Shown in pieces: positions 10,363-23,038 of a DNA stretch of 64,000 bases. Origin of the DNA: Rhizomys pruinosus (Eukaryota > Chordata > Mammalia > Rodentia > Spalacidae); contig VZQC01013995.1 in assembly GCA_009823505.1 (NCBI GenBank), positions 73,864 to 137,863 of the forward strand. The letters are read 5' to 3'. The position numbers and the translations under genes are program-made. The notes beneath the pieces are model-generated. The model saw nothing but the letters and a program-made list of their open reading frames with translations. It was not told the origin of the DNA and did no database searches. Position 1 is the first letter of the stretch, and each line of letters opens with the position of its first letter.

Positions 10363-10436
10363 TTAAAAGTCAATTCTCAGATACACTTTCATGAAGAATA
10401 ACTTCATCCATTTTGTGGTCTGCCTTGCCATTTTTC

Positions 10437-10565
10437 TTATTGTATACATATTTTAGCTAAGTCTTGCTATGTAACTGGATGTCCTAGCACACTGTGAAGC
10501 ACAGATTGGCCTTGAACACACTATCTTCCTTTAAGTCTTCCAAGTGCTAGGATTGCACTTGTGGA
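10437..10565 (-). mobile_element. Degraded B1-like SINE
   Basis: 'agtcttgctatgtaactgga' and 'attggccttgaacacac', then 'ccaagtgctaggattgcac', match antisense B1 with heavy divergence. Confidence 0.55.
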
Positions 10566-10654
10566 AACATGGTAGATTAAATTTGTTAAATTTTCCCTTG
10601 GTTCTTGCTTTTTGTTGTTGTTGTTGTTGAACCTGAAGAATATTTAAGGTCCAA

Positions 10655-11155
10655 AGACTGTTAGTTAATACTGTCAACTTGACGGGATTTAGCATCAGCT
10701 GGGATACAAGTCTCTGGGTGTGTCTGTGAGGGAATCTTTGAGATTAGGATAACTGAAGTGGGAAGACCCATTCTAATTTGTGAGCAGCACTGTTCATGTG
10801 CTGGTATCTCAGACTGAAGATAAAAGAGCAAGAAGCTGAGCACCACTACTTCCCAAGTGCGCGAGCAGTGTGAGCAGCTGCCTCAGCCTCTCACCCATGA
10901 CTCCCTGTTATGATGGACTGTACCCTCAAACTGTTACTTGAAAATAAACTCTCCCTTAGGTTGCTATTTGTATGAGATGGGGTCAGCTAGCTTGGAACTA
11001 GTTATGTAGACTAGGCTGTCCTCCATCTCACAGAGCTCCCCTTCCTCTGCTCCCTGAGAGCTGGGACTATAGACGTGCTTCACCACACCCAGCTCTTAAG
11101 TTGCTTCTAACAGATACTTTATCACAGCAACAGTAAAAATAACCAAGGCACCAAA
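10655..11155 (+). mobile_element. Non-autonomous DNA-transposon-like element (URR1-like)
   Basis: It begins with 'aatactgtcaacttgac' and ends with 'aataaactctccctta' plus 'tttatcacagcaacagtaaa', motifs I associate with rodent URR1-type hAT elements. The name is from memory and could be wrong; an LTR origin is the alternative. The unit is split by an antisense B1 at about 10972-11095. Confidence 0.5.
10972..11095 (-). mobile_element. B1-type SINE nested in the URR1-like element
   Basis: 'gagatggggtcagctagctt', 'gtagactaggctgtcctcca' and 'gagctgggactatagacgtg' are antisense B1. The flanks cttaggttgctatttg and cttaagttgcttct are related, so the target sequence was probably duplicated at insertion. 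Confidence 0.75.
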
Positions 11156-12640
11156 GGTTGCAAAGATTTTCTTTTAATTCTTTATAGAAGTTTTGTTACT
11201 TTTCCCCTTAAACTCTGTATCTGCAGTCTATTTTAAATTGAATTTCTGTGTAAAATATTGTGTGGAAATGAAGGTTTAACCTTTTCATGTGGATATCCAG
11301 CAATGTTTTTGACTACCATATATTGGAAATAAGCTTTCTGCCCTCTCGACTCAATTACCAGAGACCCTTTGCAGAAAGCCATTTGAGCATATGTGTATGA
11401 CAGTTCTAAGCCAGGTTGTTGATTTCTACAAAAAAACTGATATTTTGATTAGAATTTTGTGGAACTGTTGTGCAATTTGGGAAACATTGACAGATAAATA
11501 ATATCTTTCAACTCATGGATATGTTACCTCTTCTCTTATTCATAATTTATCATTTAAAGAATTGTCAGCAGTGTTTTATAACTTCACATGGATTTGTCCA
11601 TACATATTTCTAAAATTATTCCCAAATACTTTGTTTTTAATGCCATTGTGCTACTGTAAATATGATTTTTGGAAATGAGTTTTCTATGTATCTAATCATT
11701 TAAATTGTGAATTCAAATAACTGGTCATCTTTTTCTTATGTTATTGCAGTACCACGGACCTCAAGCTCAATTGTAAATAGTAATGAGAACAGACATTCTT
11801 TTCTTCTTAGTCTTAGACAGAGAATATTCACTTTCCTACTAAGTGTTATGGCATTTATATATTTTCTATACACAGCCATTATCAAGTTGAGAAAGCAAGT
11901 GTTGTGCATTAATTTACTGAGAGTTGAAATCATGAATAATGCTGAATTTTGTCAAGAGCCTTTTCTGTTCCTACTGACTTTTGTCTTTTTTATTTTGTTA
12001 GCATAAAAAATTTTATTGATTGTCCTTCAAATAGTAAACCAACATAGTATTCCTAGAATAAAATGTACTTTCATGATGAATTATCTTATTCATATATTTC
12101 TGGATCCAGTTTTCTAGCATATTGTCAAAAATAGTTGTGTTTATGTTTATATGTAATTTTGGTTTATAGATTTTTCCCCTTGTAGTTTCTATAATTTTAA
12201 TATCTGTATAATGTTAGCCTCATAAATTTAATTGAGAATCATTTTTTTCTTTTGTATTTCTTGAAACTCTTTCAGTAGATTCAGTATTATTTCTTCCTTA
12301 GTTACTTAGTAAAATTAACAGTAAAGTCACATGGGTCTTGAATTATATGTAGAAACATTTTACACCATATATATTCAAATTTTCTATTATCCCTGTGACA
12401 TTTATAGCTTTTCTCAGTGTTTTTCCTTTGCGTCTAAGTTGTGAAATGTATTAGCATGCAGTTTCTGCTATATATCTTTATCCTTTTAATGTTTGCAGAA
12501 TCTTTAATGACAGCCTTTACAGCCTCCTTTACTAATTGTGACCTTGATATTTTCCCTCTCAATCTTGCTGTTCATTCACCATTTTAAAGATTAAACCTTT
12601 GGTTTTATCATCTCTTTTTTGTATTGTGCTCTTTCTGCTG

Positions 12641-13287
12641 TTTTCGCTGACTGTTCTACACGTCAGGGAGACTTCTCTACTCAAGTTAGTCACAAATTAA
12701 ACATCTCCCAGTGCTTCTTGAGAAATTGCCTATTGTCAAGATCATAGCTGGGGCCCTGCTCACTCTGCACCGAGTGTCCTGCTGTGATCACCTACAGAAC
12801 CTTCACGATGCCTGTGTCAATTTCTGCAGTCCTTTGCACTTGCCTCCTCTCTAGTCTCATCCTTAGTGAACACTGAGCTCTGTTTATTCACCTCAGCAAG
12901 ACTGATGGGCTTCCAGAAAGGGCTTCTAGGCAGGAAATCGTGCTAGCCATCGGGTTCATCTCATCTGTTTTTATTTACTGTGGGATCACAGGCCTCATTG
13001 ACTGTTGTCCAACATCTGAAAAGTACGTTTGCACCATTTGTAGCTGTTTACCACAGGAGAGAATCCTGGTACCAATTAATAACTTATAACCTCAAGCAAA
13101 ATGTTAAGAGTTTCACTATTAGCTTTTGGATGTCTGTTTTCTGTTTTTTGAATTAATTAATTAGGCAATATCTTATTCAGCATTTACTATAGTGGCACAT
13201 ATTCAACAATAAAAAATTAGTGTATAATAAAACATGTAAATTGGCTTCATACATCACTATGTTCTTGTTTTCATTCATTTCACCTGG
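12641..13287. other. Mostly unassigned, possibly old L1 at 12.96-13.09 kb
   Basis: 'cattgactgttgtccaacat' and the following bases look like a mammalian L1- or LTR-derived stretch in antisense. The rest is unrecognised, with no coding frame. Confidence 0.35.
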
Positions 13288-13719
13288 TATTTACTCAATA
13301 TTTTCTACCTATAAATTAGAATGTTTATTCAACTGAGGAAATGACTGTGTTTGAATATTGTTCCCCTGGCTATTTCATTTGTCCTTTTAGGCCACAATTT
13401 CTCCTTAGTTCAGAACTGATACATTTCCATTTTTATCTACCCCCCTTTCTTTGTTCTTCCTTTAAATTTATGAAAAAAATTCTCCAACATGCCTCTGCAT
13501 CACTGATTAAATTTTAGAATGCTATTTCTGTTCTATACTTTTTCTTGTGCATTTTCAGTTTCCTTAAATATTTCTTGATATAATGAGGCTCTCCTTTTGA
13601 TTCAGTTTGCTGTTACATCATGTTCTATTTTCTTTCTCAGAAAGTTAGTAGGATTTTTTTTGCCTTTATGGAATTATATATAAGATGCTTACTAAAGTTG
13701 CCTTCTGGTCTCTCTGCCT

Positions 13720-13723
<4 letters not shown>

Positions 13724-13767
<44 letters not shown>

Positions 13768-13769
13768 TG
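13724..13769. repeat. (TG)n microsatellite, copy 1
   Basis: Over 20 TG units with one CG step near the start. The counterpart at 19434-19482 has fewer units and a TTTGG interruption. Confidence 0.95.
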
Positions 13770-13985
13770 TTACTGGGAATTAAATCCAGGCTTCACACAT
13801 GTTAGGCACATGCCCTACCACTGATCCATATCTTCATCTCTTTTTGTATTTCTGTGTTTTGTGTTTCCTATGCTGACCTTGAACTTAGTTACTCTTTAAC
13901 TCAAGTGAGCCTTGAATTTCAGATCCTCTTGCCCCAGCCTGTCAAGTAGCAAAGATGATAGATATGCACCACCAGGCAGATTATA
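13770..13985 (-). mobile_element. ID+B1 composite SINE (B4/RSINE type), copy 1
   Basis: On the minus strand an ID-like head (complement of 'gggaattaaatccaggcttc' and 'ccctaccactgatcca') is joined to a B1-like body (complement of 'gctgaccttgaacttag' and 'gccccagcctgtcaagtag'). Confidence 0.75.
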
Positions 13986-15519
13986 GTATAATTAAATACA
14001 AAAGCAAAACAAAGCATTTTTTTCTCCCTTATGCTTGAGTTTTAATGGTACTCACTTTGTCAGTACCAGGGAGATAGAGCTACCAAGCTTCTTAAGGCTA
14101 TTAAATCTTTCATTATACTTATTGATGGTATATGAATGTTGAGTGAAGCCATCAAAATCTTCTCACAGTCTTGATGGCCTTAGTCCTCTACGAGGGTTTT
14201 AATATTGTCTAAACTTATTTGTGTTCATAAGTTATTTTAATAAGGTAGAATAATTACCAAGTGAAAACCCTGAGTACCAATGGCAGTCTCAAGGAATTTA
14301 GAAGTGAACACTAAATAGGAAATAGCAGCTCATAGATGCCCACCCATTCTCCTGGCACCTGATAGTCCCTGAACGTCTCTGACAATTGAATGAATAGCCC
14401 AGACTGTCCTGATGATCTCAGAGCTATATACCTACTTCCTCCTAAATAGCATTGCTCAGTCCCATAGGCCTCTCAAATACAGCATGCCCAAAATGAAACT
14501 CATAATTTCTCCTATATAGCCTACATTTGGAAATGACCTTTCCATCTCAAAGACTCAGTCAGACACTTGAGATTCCTTTTAGGCAACTCGTTGTGCCCCA
14601 GTGAACTCATTCTCATCTGCTGTTCAAAGTCTAGATCATCTGCCTTTCAAGTCCTATTTTTGCCTCTTTCCTGTGTCTCATTCTGAGTGTTTTTCCTGCT
14701 TTCTGTCTCCCATCTCTTTAGTTCTTTCCATGCCTTCCAATGCTTTTTCTAAGAGAAATTTTATGTTGATATCCACCCAGCCTAATTTCAACATCACCCC
14801 CTTTCTCTGAAAGGAGCATTCAAATTCATTAGCCTCAAGATTCCTAAACACATTAACATGCCTGTGACCCTTCACACTCAAAGGATGTGGTAAACACAGA
14901 ATCTGATTGGACAGATATGGAAGAGAATTCTGCATATCTGGAACATTCCCAGGTGGTGCTCACACTCTTGCCCCCTAGACAACACTGCTCCTCAAAAGTC
15001 TCTAAGGCATCCTGTGACATTGCACCTCTAGACTTAGCTTTCTCTCCACTGCATCCTTTTCATCTTTTTAACCCACAGACAGTTCTTAAAGGAGCAGTGG
15101 TGTCATTAGTCCTATAGCTCCCCTGATCATCACGTTCTTCCATTTCCTTTCTATTTAAAGAACCACCACTTCTCTCTCAATATTTAATTCAAGTTGCATC
15201 TCATAGTGGTCTTTCCTTATATCTCTCCCATTCTACAGAAAGACTTACCTCCTCATTGCACCTTGACTATGTCAGGTGGAAGCTAATCCTACAGCACATG
15301 TGAATTATCCTAATAAACTGATTATATACACATTTTGCTTACTAATCTACAACACATAAAGGCCAGAGCCTATTGCATACCAAGTGCCCCTAGTACCGCA
15401 TCTCTTATATTACAGTTACTAATTAAATATCTTTCATCAGAAATAATAAACATAAAGTGAAATACATGAATGAGTTAAGCATTCATTTGAAATTTCAAGT
15501 GTAGGTTACATTTGTTTCC
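13986..15519. other. Unique-looking sequence inside copy 1
   Basis: Open frames of 69-85 codons at 14601, 14678 and 14887 recur in copy 2 only because the DNA is duplicated. They contain no domain I recognise and are not called as genes. Confidence 0.4.
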
Positions 15520-16086
15520 CTTTGTCACAGAACAAATCATCAATGACTAGGCAGTTAAAAGCAGCAAATGTTTATTATATCATGGTTGCAATTCCAGAAA
15601 TCTTCTATTTAGAATTTGTACAGGCCGAAAAGAAATTGTTGGCCAGAGCCATGATTCTCAGCTGAGACTCCAAGTCCCCTTCTAAGTGAGCACAGTGTAC
15701 TTTCTGTACTTGTAGAGTTGAGCTAACTTGTGCCCAATAGGTGTTGGCTGGGTCTAGCTACTGTCCGGAGGCTGACTATGATCCTTTGTCACATACCCCC
15801 ATAGATTATATAGACTACTTGCAGCAATGCTACTTGCTTTCAATCAGGAACTTGTCAATCAGGAACTTGTCTCACTGACTTCTTACTATGATGGCAATGT
15901 CCATAATGCCAGTCCCAAGAGTGACAATCTAATAAACATTTGGCAGGTAGTGTAATGTAGACAAAGAGCAGAGACTATCCCATAGTATTCACAGGCTCTG
16001 TCCTCATACAAAGACAAGCATTCTTCATGTATACCACAGCAGGAGGGGACTGCTGAGAACCATCTTTAGAATTTTGCCACAGTAAT
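15520..16086 (-). mobile_element. Ancient mammalian repeat, class uncertain, copy 1
   Basis: 'aaatgtttattatatcatgg', 'tgattctcagctgagactc', 'gttggctgggtctagctact', 'gcaggaggggactgctgaga' and 'ttgccacagtaa' follow the antisense of a common old mammalian interspersed repeat. I cannot decide between LTR and DNA transposon. It contains a tandem 15-mer, caatcaggaacttgt, at about 15841-15871. Confidence 0.4.
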
Positions 16087-17340
16087 TGACTGAAGAGTCA
16101 TAAATGCCCACCACCAGCCTGAAGAAGATGGGAAAGTGAGGAAGAAAATAAAGGAAGATGTGCGGATATGCACTCAAGACAGGAGCTTGAGCTATTTTGG
16201 GTTTTTAAATTCTTCCTTCTATAAATGAACATGAAAATCGAGGAACTTGTAATTTATGGTAGAATTCCTGACTGCTGCTAAAGGGGTGTTTTTTCTGCAT
16301 TATAATTGCCTTCTACTCCTACTCATTAGCAACAAAGAAAAAAACCCTCAGCCTTGGAATAAATATGTGAAAAGGAACTTGACTTTGGAATTAAATCTGA
16401 CTAGTCCCTCTTACATTTATCACTCAACCTTATCACCTGCAAATGGAATCTTAAACTTCCAAAGAATATCGTCGATGGCTTTTGCAGTAAGCTTGACAGC
16501 CAACCTTTTTGGTGAAGTATAAGTGGGTAGAAACCAGTTGCATTAGCTTCGGTTTAACCTTTTGGAAAACCAGTCACTAACCACCATCATAGGTTTTTAG
16601 CTCTTTGTAGAGAGAGGTGCTTGCTTCTTCTCCATAAATCCATCTGGATCCTGGGATTTGAATGACAGGTGCTTAATGTTACTGAACATGTCAGGTTTAC
16701 CTTTTCATCTCTCCTATTGAATGGGATTACACTTCTGAGCTGTGACAGGTGATGAAATGACAGTATTATCAGATTTCAGATTTTTAACACTTGCTCACTC
16801 ATAGCGTATTCCCCTAGGAGAGCTCCTTTTCTCCCCTGAAATCCACCAATGATCTGTGCATCATAACTCAAAATATTCATCCATCGCTTACCATACAAGC
16901 AGAATTGGGTCAAATATTTTTTTTTTGCTCATAGGTAAAAACTCCCATAGGCAATTATCAATTCCCTTTATGATTAATGTAAAAATTGGTGTTCTATTAG
17001 TGGAAACGTATGCTTCAGTATTCACAGTCATATACTGAAGATAAACTCTGTCATTAAACTAATAAAATGTAAAAAATTCCTGAAGCAACCAAGAACTTGG
17101 TAGCAGAGGTAATAACTGAGTATGTCAATTTGCCAGGAAATTGGAATGAACTAGAAATATTAATAACAACACTATTAGGCATTTTTACAAAAATTAAGGT
17201 ACTTTTTGTATTTAATGTCATATTTTAAAGTAAGTTCACAGAATAAGAGTATTCTGAGCATTAGAGAAAATACTGGTATTATGGTCTTCAGTGAAGATTA
17301 GCACAAGGATAGCCCCATTTTCCTATAAATAGGATTGGGA
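16087..17340. other. Unique-looking sequence inside copy 1
   Basis: No coding exon or repeat recognised. The 88-codon frame at 16256-16522 reappears unchanged in copy 2 and shows no family motif. Confidence 0.4.
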
Positions 17341-17574
17341 GGGGCTGGAGAGATAGCCTAGCGATTAGAGAGCACCTACTGCTCTTGCAAGGACCAGGTC
17401 GACCGCAGCATCCCATGGTGCTAAGAACCGTCTGTAACTCCAATTCCAGGAGAACTCCAGTTCCAGGGGAATCAAGACCCTCTTCTGACCTCCGCGGTAT
17501 GCACAACATGGGTGCACAAACCACATGCAGACAGTACATTCATACACATACAAAAATAAATTAAAAATTTTAAA
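17341..17574 (+). mobile_element. B2/B3-type SINE, copy 1 (base-deleted version)
   Basis: The same insertion as 23039-23281 but with many missing bases: the B box reads ggtcgaccg instead of ggttcgatcc, and the 5' target-site duplicate is damaged. The internal duplicated unit (aactccaattccaggag, aactccagttccagggg) is present. Confidence 0.85.
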
Positions 17575-17849
17575 AAAAGTTAGGATTGGAAATGAATGGC
17601 TTATAGCTCTCAATCTTTAATTAAAAGATCCCCCACATGATGAGGGTTAATATAATTGTAATAATATTATTCAGTACTTTATTTAAAGTGTGTGTGCTTA
17701 TGCTGAAGGTGTGTCTTTTCTTAAAATCAATGTTTCTCCTTAATATTAACTCAGAGGTAAACTATTCTGTCATCTTACATCCACAAAAGGATGGCACCCC
17801 ACCACAAAGTAGGAGACATAATAAAAATGCTATGTTCAAGATAAATAGG

Positions 17850-17984
17850 CTAGATGCTGTGGTGACACGCATCTCCCAGCACTTGGAAGGCTAGCAGGAA
17901 GGGTCTAGAGTTTGAAGCAAGTCTTGACTACCTAGTGAGTTCAATATCAGCTTGGCTATACACCAAGACACATTTTAAAAAAAA
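17850..17984 (+). mobile_element. B1-like SINE (old), copy 1
   Basis: 'ctagatgctgtggtgacacg', 'cccagcacttggaaggct' and 'gactacctagtgagttcaat', then an A-run, mark a diverged B1/proto-B1. Its A-run abuts the L1 5' end. Confidence 0.65.
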
Positions 17985-18986
17985 GTAGCCTTTTGCCTTG
18001 CCAGCTCAGTGACCAGAGGTCGGGGTTGGTTTGGTGCCTCTGTGGCTTTGTGCGGGCCAGGCTCCTGAGCACAGGAAGCCAGAAGTCACTCAGGCAGGTA
18101 CCGGGGTGGGCTAGTTGGGCATATCTCCCCTCCCCTGCCAACGGGAATTGGTGAGAGAGTATCCAAGTGGACTTTTTTTGGAGAACCTCCAGAACAGGAA
18201 GAGAAGAGTGACTTGCTTCCAATATCCAATATATAAACAAAATTGAAAGCTGAAACCCAGACAAGTCAATACTCTATAAACAAGGAGGAGGAAAGAAAAA
18301 AAATCAGAAGGAGGCAAGAAAACCACCACTAACATAGTGAAAAGATTTGTGATTTGAAACACAAAAGGAAAACCCAATGCCGGGACACAACAAGGGACAA
18401 CATGGGAAAGGCACAGAAGATACCCACACCAGGCTCAAAACCAACCTGTAGGAGATAGAATAGTGGGATCCCTTGAGAGGTGACCCAAGGAACAGACTTA
18501 GAGGATAATTGCAACTATGCAGAGAAATTAAAGAAAAAGTAAGAATTCAGAGACTAAGAAGAGAATGAAAAACTCAAAAGGAACCTAGAGGGATACAATG
18601 ACAAACTCGGAAAGAACTAAAGGAACAGATTGACAAACTCCAGAAAGACCTAGAGGGAGAAAAAAACACTCTGAAAGGAAGTAGAAATACTGAAAAAAGG
18701 AAGCCAACCAACGAAGTAAGGAGCACCAAGAAGAGATTGAGAAGCTCAAAAAGAATGGAAATACTAAAGAAAACACAGGATGAAACAAAAAAGGAATTAG
18801 AACACTCTCCAATCAAAAGAAAGGAAAGGAAAAAGCCTCAGAAGTAGAATAGAGGAAGCAGAACAAAAGAATATCAGATCTGGAAGATAACGCAGAGCAA
18901 CTAAAAAGCTCAAATAAAGATTATGAAAAATTTAAAAATACACAAAAGTGGAACAACCAGGAATATGGGACATATGAAAATATCAA
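17985..18986 (+). mobile_element. L1 5'UTR and start of ORF1, cut by the N, copy 1
   Basis: The duplicate of 23698-24737. The ORF1 start ATG is at 18377 (MPGHNK…), but the frame breaks at once through single-base losses. The coiled-coil coding region is recognisable as purine-rich 'gaactaaaggaac'-type repeats up to the gap. Confidence 0.85.
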
Positions 18987-18987
18987 N
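18987..18987. other. Single N, assembly join between the two copies
   Basis: The N lies exactly between the last base of homology in copy 1 and about 21 unmatched bases before copy 2 begins. It is a placeholder gap, not a biological junction. Confidence 0.9.
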
Positions 18988-19433
18988 CATCTACATTTCC
19001 ACCCTCTGTATTTACTCAATATTTTCTACCTATAAATTAGAATGTTTATTCAACTGAGGAAATGACTGTGTTTGAATATTGTTCCCCTGGCTATTTCATT
19101 TGTCCTTTTAGGCCACAATTTCTCCTTAGTTCAGAACTGCTACATTTCCATTTTTATCTACCCCCCTTTCTTTGTTCTTCCTTTAAATTTATGAAAAAAT
19201 TCTCCAACATGCCTCTGCATCACTGATTAATTTTAGAATGCTATTTCTGTTCTATACTTTTCTTGTGCATTTTCAGTTTCCTTAAATATTTCTTGTATAA
19301 TGAGGCTCTCCTTTTGATTCAGTTTGCTGTTACATCATGTTCTATTTTCTTTCTCAGAAGTTAGTAGGATTTTTTTTGCCTTTATGGAATTATATATAAG
19401 ATGCTTACTAAGTTGCCTTCTGTCTCTCTGCCT

Positions 19434-19472
<39 letters not shown>

Positions 19473-19482
19473 GTGTGTGGTG
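19434..19482. repeat. (TG)n microsatellite, copy 2
   Basis: Shorter counterpart of 13724-13769 with a TTTGGTGTGTGG end. Confidence 0.93.
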
Positions 19483-19695
19483 TTACTGGGAATTAAATCC
19501 AGGCTTCACACATGTAGGCACATGCCCTACCACTGATCCATATCTTCATCTCTTTTTGTATTTCTGTGTTTTGTGTTTCCTATGCTGACCTTGAATTAGT
19601 TACTCTTTAACTCAAGTGAGCCTTGAATTTCAGATCCTCTTGCCCCAGCCTGTCAAGTAGCAAAGATGATAGATATGCACCACCAGGCAGATTAT
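19483..19695 (-). mobile_element. ID+B1 composite SINE, copy 2
   Basis: Duplicate of 13770-13985 with two or three single-base losses (gtaggcac, gaattag). Confidence 0.75.
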
Positions 19696-21229
19696 AGTAT
19701 AATTAAATACAAAAGCAAAACAAAGCATTTTTTTCTCCCTTATGCTTGAGTTTTAATGGTACTCACTTTGTCAGTACCAGGGAGATAGAGCTACCAAGCT
19801 TCTTAAGGCTATTAAATCTTTCATTATACTTATTGATGGTATATGAATGTTGAGTGAAGCCATCAAAATCTTCTCACAGTCTTGATGGCCTTAGTCCTCT
19901 ACGAGGGTTTTAATATTGTCTAAACTTATTTGTGTTCATAAGTTATTTTAATAAGGTAGAATAATTACCAAGTGAAAACCCTGAGTACCAATGGCAGTCT
20001 CAAGGAATTTAGAAGTGAACACTAAATAGGAAATAGCAGCTCATAGATGCCCACCCATTCTCCTGGCACCTGATAGTCCCTGAACGTCTCTGACAATTGA
20101 ATGAATAGCCCAGACTGTCCTGATGATCTCAGAGCTATATACCTACTTCCTCCTAAATAGCATTGCTCAGTCCCATAGGCCTCTCAAACACAGCATGCCC
20201 AAAATGAAACTCATAATTTCTCCTATATAGCCTACATTTGGAAATGACCTTTCCATCTCAAAGACTCAGTCAGACACTTGAGATTCCTTTTAGGCAACTC
20301 GTTGTGCCCCAGTGAACTCATTCTCGTCTGCTGTTCAAAGTCTAGATCATCTGCCTTTCAAGTCCTATTTTTGCCTCTTTCCTGTGTCTCATTCTGAGTG
20401 TTTTTCCTGCTTTCTGTCTCCCATCTCTTTAGTTCTTTCCATGCCTTCCAATGCTTTTTCTAAGAGAAATTTTATGTTATATCCACCCAGCGTAATTTCA
20501 CATCCCCCCCTTTCTCTGAAAGGAGCATTCAAATTCATTAGCCTCAAGATTCCTAAAACACATTAACATGCCTGTGACCCTTCACACTCAAAGGATGTGG
20601 TAAACACAGAATCTGATTGGACAGATATGGAAGAGAATTCTGCATATCTGGAACATTCCCAGGTGGTGCTCACACTCTTGCCCCCTAGACAACACTGCTC
20701 CTCAAAAGTCTCTAAGGCATCCTGTGACATTGCACCTCTAGACTTAGCTTTCTCTCCACTGCATCCTTTTCATCTTTTTAACCCACAGACAGTTCTTAAA
20801 GGAGCAGTGGTGTCATTAGCCCTATAGCTTCCCTGATCATCACGTTCTTCCATTTCCTTTCTATTTAAAGAACCACCACTTCTCTCTCAATATTTAATTC
20901 AAGTTGCATCTCATAGTGGTCTTTCCTTATATCTCTCCCATTCTACAGAAAGACTTACCTCCTCATTGCACCTTGACTATGTCAGGGTAAGCTAATCCTA
21001 CAGCACATGTGAATTATCCTAATAAACTGATTATATACACATTTTGCTTACTAATTCACAACACATAAGGCCAGAGCCTATTGCATACCAATGCCCCTAG
21101 TACCGCATCTCTTATATTCAGTTACTAATTAAATATCTTTCATCAGAAATAATAAACATAAAGTGAATACATGAATGAGTTAAGCATTCATTTGAAATTT
21201 CAAGTGTAGGTTTCATTTGTTCCCTTTGT
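19696..21229. other. Unique-looking sequence inside copy 2
   Basis: Duplicate of 13986-15519. No gene or repeat is recognised. A few transitions distinguish the copies here (for example at about 20188 and 20325). Confidence 0.4.
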
Positions 21230-21788
21230 CACAGAACAAATCAACAATGACTAGGCAGTTAAAAGCAGCAAATGTTTATTATATCATGGTTGCAATTCCA
21301 GAAATCTTCTATTTAGAATTTGTACAGGCCGAAAAGAAATTGTTGGCCAGAGCCATGATTCTCAGCTGAGACTCCAAGTCCCCTTCTAAGTGAGCACAGT
21401 GTACTTTCTGTACTTGTAGAGTTGAGCTAACTTGTGCCCAATAGGTGTTGGCTGGGTCTAGCTACTGTCCGGAGGCTGACTATGATCCTTTGTCACATAC
21501 CCCCATAGATTATATAGACTACTTGCAGCAATGCTACTTGCTTTCAATCAGGAACTTGTCAATCAGGAACTTGTCTCACTGACTTCTTACTATGATGGCA
21601 ATGTCCATAATGCCAGTCCCAAGAGTGACAATCTAATAAACATTTGCAGGTAGTGTAATGTAGACAAAGAGCAGAGACTATCCCATAGTATTCACAGGCT
21701 CTGTCCTCATACAAAGACAAGCATTCTTCATGTATACCACAGCAGGAGGGGACTGCTGAGAACCATCTTTAGAATTTTGCCACAGTAA
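21230..21788 (-). mobile_element. Ancient mammalian repeat, class uncertain, copy 2
   Basis: Duplicate of 15520-16086, including the tandem caatcaggaacttgt pair at about 21544-21573. Confidence 0.4.
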
Positions 21789-23038
21789 TTGACTGAAGAG
21801 TCATAAATGCCACCACCAGCCTGAAGAAATGGGAAAGTGAGGAAGAAAATAAAGGAAGATGTGCGGATACGCACTCAAGACAGGAGCTTGAGCTATTTTG
21901 GGTTTTTAAATTCTTCCTTCTATAAATGAACATGAAAATCGAGGAACTTGTAATTTATGGTAGAATTCCTGACTGCTGCTAAAGGGGTGTTTTTTCTGCA
22001 TTATAATTGCCTTCTACTCCTACTCATTAGCAACAAAGAAAAAAACCCTCAGCCTTGGAATAAATATGTGAAAAGGAACTTGACTTTGGAATTAAATCTG
22101 ACTAGTCCCTCTTACATTTATCACTCAACCTTATCACCTGCAAATGGAATCTTAAACTTCCAAAGAATATCGTCGATGGCTTTTGCAGTAAGCTTGACAG
22201 CCAACCTTTTTGGTGAAGTATAGTGGGTAGAAACCAGTTGCATTAGCTTCGGTTTAACCTTTTGGAAAACCAGTCTCAACCACCATCATAGGTTTTTAGC
22301 TCTTTGTAGAGAGAGGTGCTTGCTTCTTCTCCATAAATCCATTCGGATCCTGGGATTTGAATGACAGGTGCTTAATGTTACTGAACATGTCAGGTTTACC
22401 TTTTCATCTCTCCTATTGAATGGGATTACACTTCTGAGCTGTGACAGGTGATGAAATGACAGTATTCAGATTTCAGATTTTTAACACTTGCTCACTCAAG
22501 CGTATCCCCTAGGAGAGCTCCTTTTCTCCCCTGAAATCCACCAATGATCTGTGCATCATAACTCAAAATATTCATCATCGCTTACCATACAAGCAGAATT
22601 GGGTCAAATTTTTTTTTTGCTCATAGGTAAAAACTCCCATAGGCAATTATCAATTCCCTTCTGATGAAGTAAAACAAAAATTGGTGTTCTATTAGTGGAA
22701 ACGTATGCTTCAGTATTCACAGTCATATACTGAAGATAAACTCTGTCATTAAACTAATAAAATGTAAAAAATTCCTGAAGCAACCAAGAACTTGGTAGCA
22801 GAGTTAATAACTGAGTATGTCAATTTGCCAGGAAATTGGAATGAACTAGAAATATTAATAACAACACTATTAGGCATTTTTACAAAAATTAAGGTACTTT
22901 TTGTATTTAATGTCATATTTTAAAGTAAGTTCACAGAATAAGAGTATTCTGAGCATTAGAGAAAATACTGGTATTATGGTCTTCAGTGAAGATTAGCACA
23001 AGGATAGCCCCATTTTCCTCATAAAAGTTAGGATTGGA
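21789..23038. other. Unique-looking sequence inside copy 2
   Basis: Duplicate of 16087-17340. No coding exon or repeat is recognised. Confidence 0.4.

Larger units (their letters stand above)
9640..12640 (-). mobile_element. Ancient L1 (L1M-type) ORF2 remnant, interrupted
   Basis: Read on the plus strand the segment follows the antisense of mammalian L1 ORF2 from the C-terminus inwards. 9.7-10.2 kb has 'tgatgggcattttattatcc', 'cacctaggaattgaaaag', 'ccatttgaaatactagg'. 11.75-12.3 kb has 'gagaacagacattcttttct', 'gttgagaaagcaagtgttgt', 'atcatgaataatgctgaatt', 'aatgttagcctcataaa'. All frames are broken. It is cut by a B1 (10206-10362) and by a 0.5 kb element at 10.65-11.15 kb, giving a relative order of insertion. 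Confidence 0.8.
13288..18986 (+). repeat. 5.7 kb direct duplication, copy 1
   Basis: From tatttactcaatattttcta onward the sequence matches 19009-24737 nearly base for base up to the N at 18987. Differences are mainly single-base deletions in short runs plus a few transitions. Copy 1 loses many bases between about 17.3 and 18.99 kb, where copy 2 is intact. The order of contents is TG repeat, composite SINE, old repeat, B2/B3-type SINE, B1-like SINE, L1 5' end. Confidence 0.95.
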
